From Streptacidiphilus carbonis (GTDB lineage: Bacteria; Actinomycetota; Actinomycetes; Streptomycetales; Streptomycetaceae): 64,000 nucleotides of DNA. How positions within the stretch are numbered: position 1 is the first letter of the stretch; each line of letters opens with the position of its first letter. This document shows, piece after piece, positions 15,862-24,258 of this stretch. Below the pieces are notes generated by a model that saw only the letters and a list, made by a program, of their open reading frames with translations, had not been told where the DNA came from and did no database searches. The stretch spans positions 46,553-110,552 of the forward strand of contig NZ_BBPM01000011.1 in assembly GCF_000787775.1 (NCBI RefSeq). The letters run 5' to 3'. The position numbers were made by a program, and so were the translations under genes.

Positions 15862-16228
15862 ATCAAGATCGGACTCATCCCCGCCTCTTACGGTTCCGGA
15901 CGACGCGCCGTGCTCCGATATTCCGGGGAAGTCACCCGCATACCCCGGCGCGACCCTGCGCAACCCCCGGAGGGCGGGGGGTGAGACGCGCGGACACCGC
16001 CGGGCGAAGCCGGAGGAAACCTCCCCGCGGTGTCCGGTGGGCGGATAACTCCCGGGGTTCGGCACCCCGACGGATTATGCTGGCCCCGCGCATTGCTCCG
16101 GTGCACCGGAGTGCCTGCCCGTCCCACGCCCGCCGAGCGGGGGTTTGCGGGGGTACGGGGGGTCGCTCCCCGGGAGGCCGGAGTAACCCGCGCGAGTCGA
16201 CAGCCGTCGCACCCCAGGGAGTAGAACG
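15862..16228 (+). promoter_or_regulatory. metH upstream region with a compact structured element
   Basis: This 367-nt gap carries the promoters of the leftward GH18-like gene and of metH. At 15992-16035 a perfect 9-bp stem (GGACACCGC with GCGGTGTCC) encloses two smaller hairpins, CGG/CCG at 16001-16012 and GGAGG-AAA-CCTCC at 16012-16024, giving a possible three-way junction in the metH leader. A 64-codon GTG-initiated frame (16030-16224) starts inside it and stops 4 nt before metH. I could not match it to a cobalamin, SAM-IV or SAH riboswitch. Confidence 0.4.
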
Positions 16229-19200
16229 ATGACCATTCCCCAGCAGTCCCGCGCAGACGACCTGCGGGCCGCGCTCGCCTCCCGGGTGGTGGTGGCCGAC
16301 GGAGCGATGGGCACCATGCTCCAGGCGCAGGATCCGACGCTGGAGGACTTCCAGGGGCTCGAGGGGTGCAACGAGGTCCTCAACGTCACCCGGCCCGACA
16401 TCGTCAAGTCCGTGCACGAGGCCTACTTCTCGGTGGGCGTGGACTGCGTGGAGACCAACACCTTCGGTGCGAACTTGTCGGCGCTGGGGGAGTACGACAT
16501 CCCTGAGCGGATCTTCGAGCTGTCGCAGGCCGGCGCGCGGCTGGCCCGCGAGGTCGCGGACGGTTTCGCGACCGAGGACCGCCCCCGCTGGGTGCTCGGG
16601 TCGATGGGGCCCGGGACCAAGCTGCCGACGCTGGGGCACATCTCCTACGAGGAGGTCCGCGAGGGCTTCCGGCTGAACGCCGCCGGGCTGATCGCGGGCG
16701 GCGTGGACGCGCTGCTGGTGGAGACCAGCCAGGACCTGCTGCAGACCAAGGCGGCCACGCTGGGGGCGAAGGCCGCACTGCTGGAGGCCGGGGTGGACCT
16801 GCCGGTGATCGTGCAGGTGACGGTGGAGACCACCGGGACGATGCTGCTGGGCTCGGAGATCGGTGCGGCACTGACGGCGCTGGAGCCGCTGGGCGTCGAC
16901 CTGGTCGGCTTGAACTGCGCCACCGGGCCGGCCGAGATGAGCGAGCACCTCCGGTACCTCTCCAAGAACGCCAAGGTGGGCCTGTCGGCGATGCCGAACG
17001 CGGGGCTGCCGGTGCTGACCAAGGACGGTGCGCACTATCCGCTGTCGCCGGCCGAGCTGGCGGACGCGCACGAGGTGTTCACCCGTGAGTACGGCCTGGG
17101 TCTGGTCGGCGGGTGCTGCGGCACCACCCCGGAGCACCTGCGGCAGGTGGTGGAGCGGGTGCGCGGGCGCGAGATCGCCCAGCGGGCGCCGCGTCCGGAG
17201 GCGGCCGCCGCGTCGCTGTACCAGTCGGTGCCGTTCCGTCAGGACACCTCGTACCTGGCGATCGGCGAGCGCACCAACGCCAACGGGTCGAAGAAGTTCC
17301 GCGAGTCGATGCTCGCCGGCGACTGGCAGGCCTGCGTGGAGATCGCCCGGGAGCAGATCCGCGAGGGCGCCCACCTGCTGGACCTGTGCGTGGACTACGT
17401 CGGCCGCGACGGCGTCGAGGACATGAAGAAGCTGGCCGGGCTGCTGGCCACCGCCTCCACCCTGCCGATCGTGCTGGACTCCACCGAGCCGCAGGTGCTG
17501 GAGGCCGGGCTGCAGCGGCTCGGCGGGCGTGCGGTGCTGAACTCGGTGAACTTCGAGGACGGCGACGGCGACGACTCCCGCTACGGGCGCACCGCCGCGC
17601 TGGCCCAGGAGTACGGGGCCGCGCTGATCGCCCTGACCATCGACGAGCAGGGCCAGGCCCGCACCGCCGAGACCAAGGTCGCGGTCGCCGAGCGGCTGAT
17701 CGAGGACCTGGGGCGGCGGTTCGGCATCGACGAGTCGTCGATCCTGGTCGACTGCCTGGCCTTCACCCTGGGCACCGGGCAGGAGGAGTCGCGCCGCGAC
17801 GGCATCGAGACCATCGAGGCCATCCGCGAACTGAAGCGCCGTCACCCGGCCGTGCAGACGACCCTTGGCCTGTCGAACATCTCCTTCGGCCTCAACCCGG
17901 CCGCCCGGATGGTGCTCAACTCGGTGTTCCTGAACGAGTGCGTGGAGGCGGGCCTGGACTCGGCGATCGTGCACGCAGCCAAGATCCTGCCGATGGCGCG
18001 GATCCCGGAGGAGCAGCGCGAGGTCGCCCTGGACCTGGTGTACGACCGCCGCCGGCCGGAGACCCCGGACAGCCCGGCCTACGACCCGTTGCAGCGCTTC
18101 CTGGAGCTGTTCGAGGGCGTCAGCGCGGCCTCGGTGCGGGCCGGCAAGGCCGAGGAGCTGGCGGCGCTGCCGCTGGAGGAGCGGCTGCAGCGGCGGATCG
18201 TGGACGGCGAGCGCAAGGGCCTGGAGGCCGACCTGGACGAGGCGCTGGGCGTGATGCCGGCGCTGGACATCGTCAACTCGGTGCTGCTGGAGGGCATGAA
18301 GACGGTCGGCGAGCTGTTCGGCTCCGGCCAGATGCAGCTGCCGTTCGTGCTGCAGTCCGCCGAGGTGATGAAGGGCGCGGTGGCCTACCTGGAGCCGCAC
18401 ATGGAGAAGTCCGACGACGAGGGCAAGGGCACGATCGTGCTGGCCACCGTCAAGGGCGACGTCCACGACATCGGTAAGAACCTGGTCGACATCATCCTGA
18501 CCAACAACGGCTACACCGTGGTCAATCTGGGCATCAAGCAGCCGGTGTCCACCATCCTGGAGGCCGCGCAGGAGCACCGCGCGGACGTGATCGGGATGTC
18601 CGGCCTGCTGGTGAAGTCCACAGTGATCATGAAGGAGAACCTGCAGGAGCTCAACCAGCGCGGTATGGCCGGCGACTTCCCGGTCATCCTCGGCGGAGCG
18701 GCCCTGACCCGCGCCTACGTCGAGCAGGACCTGCACGAGATCTACCAGGGCGAGGTCCGCTACGCCCGGGACGCCTTCGAGGGCCTGCGGCTGATGGACG
18801 CCCTGATCGGCGTCAAGCGCGGGGTCCCCGGCGCCGTCCTGCCCGAGCTCAAGCAGCGCCGGCACGCCAAGGTCGAGGTGGAGGAGCCGGAGGAGTCCAC
18901 CGAGCGCTCGGACGTGGCGCTGGACAACCCGGTGCCGGTGCCGCCGTTCTGGGGTGACCGGATCGTCAAGGGCATCGGGTTCAACGACTACGCCTCCTGG
19001 CTGGACGAGGACGCCCTGTTCAAGGGCCAGTGGGGGCTGAAGGCCGCCCGCTCCGGCGGCCCCTCCTACGAGGAGCTGGTGGAGACCGAAGGGCGTCCGC
19101 GGCTGCGGATGTGGATGGACCGGCTGCAGACCGAGGGCCTGCTGGAGGCCGCGGTGGTCTACGGCTACTACCCGGCGGTCTCCCAGGACAACGACCTGGT

Positions 19201-19723
19201 CGTGCTGGGCGAGGACGGCAAGGAGCGCACCCGCTTCAGCTTCCCGCGCCAGCGCCGGGGCCGCCGGCTGTGCCTGGCGGACTTCTTCCGCCCCGAGGCC
19301 TCGGGCGAGAAGGACGTGGTCGCCTTCCAGGTGGTGACCATGGGCAGCCGGATCTCCGAGGCCGCCAACGAGCTGTTCGCCGGCGACTCCTACCGGGACT
19401 ACCTGGAGCTGCACGGCCTGTCCGTCCAGCTGGCCGAGGCGCTGGCCGAGTACTGGCACGCCCGGGTCCGGGCCGAGCTGGGCTACTCCGGCGAGGACCC
19501 CAAGGAGATGCGGGACATGTTCGCGCTGAAGTACCGCGGCGCGCGCTTCTCGCTCGGCTACGGGGCCTGCCCCGAGCTGGAGGACCGCGCCAAGATCGCC
19601 GACCTGCTCCGTCCGGAGCGGATCGGCGTGGAGCTCTCCGAGGAGTTCCAGCTCCACCCGGAGCAGTCCACCGACGCCATCGTGATCCACCACCCGGAGG
19701 CGAAGTACTTCAACGCGCGATAG
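16229..19723 (+). CDS. metH: Cobalamin-dependent methionine synthase
   Basis: 1164 residues, close to the usual MetH length (about 1150-1230). It transfers the methyl group of methyltetrahydrofolate through cobalamin to homocysteine, making methionine in the cytosol. Domains in order: homocysteine-binding barrel (DGAMGTMLQ near residue 20; zinc cysteines Cys230, Cys296 and Cys297 in LNC and GGCCGTTP), folate barrel (IGERTNANGSKKF), cobalamin cap and Rossmann domain with DVHDIG (lower cobalt ligand His746), and the reactivation domain (LGYGACPELEDR) that binds AdoMet. The ribosome site is AGGGAG. The HAD gene follows 13 nt after the stop. Confidence 0.98.
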   Translation: MTIPQQSRADDLRAALASRVVVADGAMGTMLQAQDPTLEDFQGLEGCNEVLNVTRPDIVKSVHEAYFSVGVDCVETNTFGANLSALGEYDIPERIFELSQAGARLAREVADGFATEDRPRWVLGSMGPGTKLPTLGHISYEEVREGFRLNAAGLIAGGVDALLVETSQDLLQTKAATLGAKAALLEAGVDLPVIVQVTVETTGTMLLGSEIGAALTALEPLGVDLVGLNCATGPAEMSEHLRYLSKNAKVGLSAMPNAGLPVLTKDGAHYPLSPAELADAHEVFTREYGLGLVGGCCGTTPEHLRQVVERVRGREIAQRAPRPEAAAASLYQSVPFRQDTSYLAIGERTNANGSKKFRESMLAGDWQACVEIAREQIREGAHLLDLCVDYVGRDGVEDMKKLAGLLATASTLPIVLDSTEPQVLEAGLQRLGGRAVLNSVNFEDGDGDDSRYGRTAALAQEYGAALIALTIDEQGQARTAETKVAVAERLIEDLGRRFGIDESSILVDCLAFTLGTGQEESRRDGIETIEAIRELKRRHPAVQTTLGLSNISFGLNPAARMVLNSVFLNECVEAGLDSAIVHAAKILPMARIPEEQREVALDLVYDRRRPETPDSPAYDPLQRFLELFEGVSAASVRAGKAEELAALPLEERLQRRIVDGERKGLEADLDEALGVMPALDIVNSVLLEGMKTVGELFGSGQMQLPFVLQSAEVMKGAVAYLEPHMEKSDDEGKGTIVLATVKGDVHDIGKNLVDIILTNNGYTVVNLGIKQPVSTILEAAQEHRADVIGMSGLLVKSTVIMKENLQELNQRGMAGDFPVILGGAALTRAYVEQDLHEIYQGEVRYARDAFEGLRLMDALIGVKRGVPGAVLPELKQRRHAKVEVEEPEESTERSDVALDNPVPVPPFWGDRIVKGIGFNDYASWLDEDALFKGQWGLKAARSGGPSYEELVETEGRPRLRMWMDRLQTEGLLEAAVVYGYYPAVSQDNDLVVLGEDGKERTRFSFPRQRRGRRLCLADFFRPEASGEKDVVAFQVVTMGSRISEAANELFAGDSYRDYLELHGLSVQLAEALAEYWHARVRAELGYSGEDPKEMRDMFALKYRGARFSLGYGACPELEDRAKIADLLRPERIGVELSEEFQLHPEQSTDAIVIHHPEAKYFNAR

Positions 19724-19736
19724 TGGTGGCTATTGT

Positions 19737-20453
19737 GTGCTGGTGACCACTTTTGCCGCCTCTGCCGTCCTCTCCCGCCAACCGAGCGGCCTCCAGGCCG
19801 TCCTGCTCGACATGGACGGGACCCTGGTCGACACCGAGGACTTCTGGTGGGAGGCGGAGGCGGGGCTGCTGGCCGAGTACGGCCACACGCTCACCGCCCA
19901 GGACCGCGAGGTGGTCGTCGGCGGCCCGATGGGCAGGGTGGTGGACTACCTGCTGGCGGTGAGCGGAGTGCCGCTGACGGCCGACCGGTTCGGACGGATG
20001 ATCAACGATCGCTTCGTCGAGCTGGTCGGCCGCGGCGTGCCGCTGCGCCCCGGCGCGCGCAAGCTGCTGGACGAGCTGGCGGCCGAGAAGATCCCGACGG
20101 CGCTGGTGTCGGCGTCGCACCGCCGGATCATCGACCTGGTGCTGCAGACCCTGGGCGCCGACTGCTTCGCGTTCTCGGTGGCCGGGGACGAGGTCGAGCG
20201 CACCAAGCCGTTCCCCGACCCCTACCTGCTCGCCGCCGCGCGGCTCGGCGCCGACCCGGTGCGCTGCGTGGTGGTCGAGGACGCGCCCACCGGGGTGCGG
20301 GCGGGCGAGGCGGCGGGCTGCCGGGTGGTCGCGGTGCCCTCGGTGACACCCATCGAGGAGGCCCCGGGCCGCACCCTGCTGGCCTCGCTGGAGGACCTGG
20401 ACGTGGCCCTGCTGCGGAGCCTCGTCCCGGAACTTGACGGCCAGTCAAGGTAA
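19737..20453 (+). CDS. HAD-family phosphatase, beta-phosphoglucomutase-like
   Basis: A 238-residue HAD hydrolase of subclass I. Motif I is LLDMDGTLVDT (Asp25 nucleophile, Asp27 acid/base), motif II VSASHR, motif III KPFPDPYL and motif IV VVEDAPTGVRAG. The helical cap fits the beta-PGM/phosphatase group. The substrate is likely a small phosphorylated metabolite. The GTG at 19737 or the GTG at 19743 are both possible starts. The 13-nt gap after metH suggests cotranscription. Confidence 0.9.
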   Translation: MLVTTFAASAVLSRQPSGLQAVLLDMDGTLVDTEDFWWEAEAGLLAEYGHTLTAQDREVVVGGPMGRVVDYLLAVSGVPLTADRFGRMINDRFVELVGRGVPLRPGARKLLDELAAEKIPTALVSASHRRIIDLVLQTLGADCFAFSVAGDEVERTKPFPDPYLLAAARLGADPVRCVVVEDAPTGVRAGEAAGCRVVAVPSVTPIEEAPGRTLLASLEDLDVALLRSLVPELDGQSR

Positions 20454-20746
20454 CTAGCTGCTAACGCCAAAACGGACATCTGTGGAGAAGTCCTGGCAAT
20501 AGCATGATCTGCTCTGGAACCCAGGGTTAGGGCACGGTGCGAGCCGGTGCGATCGTATGGCACGCTACAGACGATCGAACACCGCGAGACCCGTGCGACA
20601 CCCCGTGCTGTGGTGTCCCGCTCTGGCGCGCGGACCCCTCACGCCACGCTGCTGCAGCCTGCGGTCGACCTCGTCATGGGGCAGTGGCGAGGTCGTACGA
20701 CCTCCGGCCCGGCGTCCACAGCGTCGGCCAGGACACGAAGGAAGTC

Positions 20747-22384
20747 ATGTCAGCAGCGAAACGACTTGCGGCGCTCGGCTGTATCGGCCTCCTCACGGCC
20801 ACTGCCGCCTGCGGCTCCACCAGCTCGGGCAGCAAGGGCGGGGCCGGATCCACCATCACGCTGGGCACGGTGAGCTCGTACACCAGCCTGGACCCGGCCG
20901 GCGCCTACGACGCCGGCTCCTGGACCGTGTTCTACAACGTCTACCAGGGTCTGATGACGTACCTGCCGGGCGCCAACACGCCCAGCCCGGATGCTGCGAA
21001 GAGCTGCAAGTTCACCGACGGCTCGTACCTGACCTACGTCTGCACGCTGCTGCCGGACCTGAAGTTCTCCAACGGCGACCCCCTGGACGCCGCCGCGGTC
21101 AAGTACTCCTTCGACCGGGTGCTCAAGGTCGCCGCGAACAAGGCCGACAACGGCTCCGGGGTGAGCGTGCTGCTCGACACCCTGCAGTCGGTGGAGACCA
21201 GCGGCTCGACGCAGATCACCTTCCACCTGAAGACCGCCGACGCGACCTTCCCGGACCGCATAGCCTCCGGCGTCGGCGAGATCGTGGACCCGAAGGTGTA
21301 CCCGACCACCAAGCTGCTGGACGGCACCGGCGTGGTCGGCTCCGGCATCTACAAGATCGACTCGGTGCAGACCACCACGGACGCCAAGGGCGCGGTCACC
21401 CCGGTGTCGGTGAAGCTGGTGCTCAACCCGGACTACAAGGGCGCCTACAGCAGCACCAAGCCGATGAACGCCGGTGCCACGCTGAAGTTCTACGACAGCC
21501 CGGCGAAGGTCAAGAGCGCCCTGCAGAGCGGCGACATCGACCTCAACGCGGGCAGCGACCTCGCCCCGGCGGACATCGTCGCGCTGCAGGGCGCGCAGCA
21601 GCTCGGCAAGGGCATCCAGGTCGTCCAGGGCACCGGCTCCAGCACCCGGATGATGGTGCTCAACGTCGGCGTCGCCCCCTTCACCAACCCGGCCGTGCGC
21701 CAGGCCATCGGCAAGCTGATCGACCGCCAGGCCATCGCCGACAAGGTCTACCAGAGCACGGTCACCCCGCTGTACTCGGTGATCCCGCAGGGCATCGGCG
21801 ACCAGACCAGGCCGTTCGAGCAGACCCCGTACGCCATCAACCCGATCGCGGCCGGCCAGGTCAAGAACTCGCTGTCCGGGGTGAAGCTGCCGATCGACTT
21901 CACCCTGACCTACGCCGCCAACTCCGCGGCCGGACCGGCCGAGGCCGCGCAGATCAAGTCGCAGCTCGAAGCGAGCGGGATCTTCAAGGTCACCCTGAAG
22001 TCCGTGCCCAACCTGGGCGCCCTGATCCCGCTGTGGTCCAGCGGCAAGCTCGGCGCGTCGCTGACCGGCTGGCAGGCGGACTACCCGGACGCGGACGACT
22101 TCGTGTCGCCGTTCATCGGCAAGGACAACACCTTCGGCAACAACTACGCGCCGTCGAAGATCATCAACGATCTGCACCCGTTGAGCCTCAAGGAGGCCGA
22201 CCGGGCGGACCAGACCACCACGGACACCTTCACGCAGATCCAGAAGCAGATCGCCGAGGACGCCGCGTACATCCCGCTGTGGCAGGACAACCAGTACATC
22301 GCCACCCAGGCGAACATCACCGGGGTGCCGCTCACCCTGGACATCGCGTCGATCATGCGCTTCTGGATGATCGGAAAGAACTGA
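20747..22384 (+). CDS. ABC transporter substrate-binding lipoprotein, family 5
   Basis: A 545-residue extracytoplasmic binding protein of the peptide/nickel/oligosaccharide (SBP family 5) class. A lipoprotein signal peptide ends at Cys22 (GLLTATAAC). Typical family features follow: a LDPAGAYD strand, FSNGDPLDAAAVKYSFDR, and the C-terminal YIPLWQDNQYIA. The ATG at 20747 has GAAGGAAG upstream; the open frame back to 20537 is not coding-like. No permease or ATPase genes flank it, so it must share a transporter encoded elsewhere. It is followed by a strong bidirectional terminator. Confidence 0.92.
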   Translation: MSAAKRLAALGCIGLLTATAACGSTSSGSKGGAGSTITLGTVSSYTSLDPAGAYDAGSWTVFYNVYQGLMTYLPGANTPSPDAAKSCKFTDGSYLTYVCTLLPDLKFSNGDPLDAAAVKYSFDRVLKVAANKADNGSGVSVLLDTLQSVETSGSTQITFHLKTADATFPDRIASGVGEIVDPKVYPTTKLLDGTGVVGSGIYKIDSVQTTTDAKGAVTPVSVKLVLNPDYKGAYSSTKPMNAGATLKFYDSPAKVKSALQSGDIDLNAGSDLAPADIVALQGAQQLGKGIQVVQGTGSSTRMMVLNVGVAPFTNPAVRQAIGKLIDRQAIADKVYQSTVTPLYSVIPQGIGDQTRPFEQTPYAINPIAAGQVKNSLSGVKLPIDFTLTYAANSAAGPAEAAQIKSQLEASGIFKVTLKSVPNLGALIPLWSSGKLGASLTGWQADYPDADDFVSPFIGKDNTFGNNYAPSKIINDLHPLSLKEADRADQTTTDTFTQIQKQIAEDAAYIPLWQDNQYIATQANITGVPLTLDIASIMRFWMIGKN

Positions 22385-22426
22385 TCCGCAAGCGGTGATC
22401 TATGGACAACGATCCGCAAGCGGTGA
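22383..22426. repeat. 16-bp direct repeat containing a palindrome
   Basis: GATCCGCAAGCGGTGA occurs exactly at 22383-22398 and 22411-22426, the first copy overlapping the stop codon of the binding-protein gene. Each copy contains the palindrome CCGC-AA-GCGG. It looks like a local duplication of the gene end. Confidence 0.7.
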
Positions 22427-22431
22427 CAGCC

Positions 22432-22462
22432 GGGCCCGGTCGGAGCGACTCCGACCGGGCCC
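22432..22462. terminator. Bidirectional hairpin between convergent genes
   Basis: A perfect 14-bp stem (22432-22445 with 22449-22462) and a 3-nt loop lie between the ends of the binding-protein gene and the leftward response regulator. Very stable; serves either strand. Confidence 0.85.
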
Positions 22463-22474
22463 GACCCGTCCCCC

Positions 22475-23158
22475 TCAGCCGTTGCCGGGCCGGACCAGTC
22501 CGCTCTCGTAGGCGAACACCGCCGCCTGGACCCGGTCGCGCAGCCCCAGCTTGGTCAGCACATGGCCGACATGGGTCTTCACCGTGGTCTCGCTGACGAA
22601 CAGCTCCCCGGCCACCTCGGCGTTGGAGAGCCCCCGGGCCACCAGCTTCAGCACCTCGACCTCGCGCTCGGTCAGCGTCGCCAGCGACTGCGGCGGCGCC
22701 TCGTCCCCGGAGGGCAGCCGGCCCGCGTACATGTCCAGCAGCCGCCGGGTGACGCTGGGGGCCAGCATCGCGGCGCCGTCGGCGACCACCCGGATCGCCT
22801 GGACCAGCTCCTCGGCGGGGACGTCCTTGAGCAGGAAGCCGCTGGCCCCCGCGCGCAGCGCCTCCACCACGTACTCGTCCAGGTCGAAGGTGGTCAGCAC
22901 CAGCACCTTGGCGGGGCCGTCCCGGCCGGGTCCGGCGATCCGCCGGGTCGCCTCCACGCCGTCCATCCGCGGCATCCGGATGTCCATCAGCACCACATCG
23001 GGCTGGAGCGCCCGCACCTGGTCCAGCGCCTGCTGGCCGTCACCGGCCTCGCCGACCACCGCGATGTCGGCCTCCGCCTCCAGGATCATCCGGAACCCGG
23101 TACGCAGCAGCGGCTGGTCGTCGACCAGCAGCACTCGGATCGCCACAACTCGCTCCAC
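22475..23158 (-). CDS. NarL/LuxR-family response regulator (orphan)
   Basis: 227 residues: a receiver domain (RVLLVDDQPLLRTGF; phospho-acceptor Asp59 in VVLMDIRMP; Thr in VLTTFDLDEYV; Lys in GFLLKDVP) and a C-terminal LuxR-type HTH (LTEREVEVLKLVARGLSNAEVAGEL). These regulators are activated by a histidine kinase and bind DNA as dimers. No kinase gene is adjacent, which is unusual for this family in Streptomyces. The 3' neighbour is a terminator; the gene upstream is a nuclease on the same strand, whose stop abuts this start. Confidence 0.95.
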   Translation of the reverse strand: MERVVAIRVLLVDDQPLLRTGFRMILEAEADIAVVGEAGDGQQALDQVRALQPDVVLMDIRMPRMDGVEATRRIAGPGRDGPAKVLVLTTFDLDEYVVEALRAGASGFLLKDVPAEELVQAIRVVADGAAMLAPSVTRRLLDMYAGRLPSGDEAPPQSLATLTEREVEVLKLVARGLSNAEVAGELFVSETTVKTHVGHVLTKLGLRDRVQAAVFAYESGLVRPGNG

Positions 23159-24013
23159 TCATCGGTTAAGTACAGGCAAAGGGTACGGCGGGGGAGTGCC
23201 GCCGAACGCGGGGCACAGCGACTGGAAGGAGCACCAGTCGCACAGCCGGTTGCGGTTGGCGGGCCACTCGCCGCTCTCCAGCGCCCGCTGGATCGCCTCC
23301 CACAGCGCGTGCAGCTTGCGCTCCACCGCCCGCAGGTCCGCCGGGTCCGGGTCGTAGGTCACCACCTGGCCGCCGCCGCCCAGGTAGACCAGCTGCAGCC
23401 GGCGCGGCACCACCCCGCGCAGCCGCCACAGCACCAGGGCGTAGAACTTCATCTGGAACATGGCCTTGCCCTCGAAGTCGCGGGAGGGGGCCCGGCCGGT
23501 CTTGTAGTCCACCACCCGGACCTCGCCGGTCGGCGCGACGTCGACCCGGTCGATGTAGCCGCGCAGCCGCAGCCCCGACTCCAGCTCGGTCTCCACATAG
23601 AGCTCGCGCTCGGCCGGCTCCAACCGGGTCGGGTCCTCCAACCGGAACCAGCCCTCCACCAGCTTCTCGGCGTCGGCCAGCCAGCCGGCCAGCCCGCTGC
23701 CGTCGGCGTCGTCGGGGAAGAGCTCGCCGAGCTCCGGCCGCTGAGCCAGCAGGCGCTCCCACTCGGGGCGCAGCAGCGCCCGCGCGGCCTCCGGGGTGCG
23801 CTGCACCGCCGGGGCGTCGAAGAGGCGCTCCAGCACGGCGTGCACCAACGTGCCCCGGGTGGCCGCGGCGCTCGGCGGCTCGGGGACCTTGTCGATCACG
23901 CGCAGGCGGTAGAGCAGCGGGCAGGTCATGAAATCCCCGGCCCGGGAGGGCGAGAGGGCCGTCGGCGGCGCGACGGGACGGGCGGGTGGCGGTTCGGTGC
24001 CGGGCGGGTGCAT
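23159..24013 (-). CDS. RecB-like PD-(D/E)XK nuclease with Fe-S cysteines
   Basis: A 284-residue single-domain nuclease of the RecB/AddB/Cas4 type. Catalytic core: RGTLVH (His58), IDRVDV, and VVDYKTG (Asp169, Lys171). Four cysteines, Cys31 near the N-terminus and Cys258, Cys261 and Cys267 (LCDWCSFQSLCP), are placed as in the 4Fe-4S cluster that holds the fold together in AddB and Cas4. Probably acts in DNA end-processing. The start ATG 24013 precedes a Pro-rich stretch; an earlier start at 24094 is possible. No cas genes or helicase subunits are near. Confidence 0.9.
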   Translation of the reverse strand: MHPPGTEPPPARPVAPPTALSPSRAGDFMTCPLLYRLRVIDKVPEPPSAAATRGTLVHAVLERLFDAPAVQRTPEAARALLRPEWERLLAQRPELGELFPDDADGSGLAGWLADAEKLVEGWFRLEDPTRLEPAERELYVETELESGLRLRGYIDRVDVAPTGEVRVVDYKTGRAPSRDFEGKAMFQMKFYALVLWRLRGVVPRRLQLVYLGGGGQVVTYDPDPADLRAVERKLHALWEAIQRALESGEWPANRNRLCDWCSFQSLCPAFGGTPPPYPLPVLNR

Positions 24014-24258
24014 GCCCGAAACCCTATGCGCAGGCACTGACACGCACATCGGGCCGGTCTCCCTTTCCGGGGGAGCGGCCCCCGGTACCCCCACGCAACC
24101 CGTGCCGGCGCGACCCCGTCCCCCGGATCCCGCCGCCTGAAGCTGGGTAGAACGTAGTGGTGGGACCGCATGCCGCGCGCGATCCCGGCGTACCGACCGC
24201 GTAGCGTGGCACTCGCCTCCGCGACGGCGGCCAGGTGCTCGACCACAAGGGGGCCGAC

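Noticed and set aside
16030-16224. Known riboswitch before metH (cobalamin, SAM-IV or SAH)
   Set aside because: The conserved boxes I remember for these classes (for example the GCCACTG B12 box) are not present; only generic hairpins are seen, so no named riboswitch is called.
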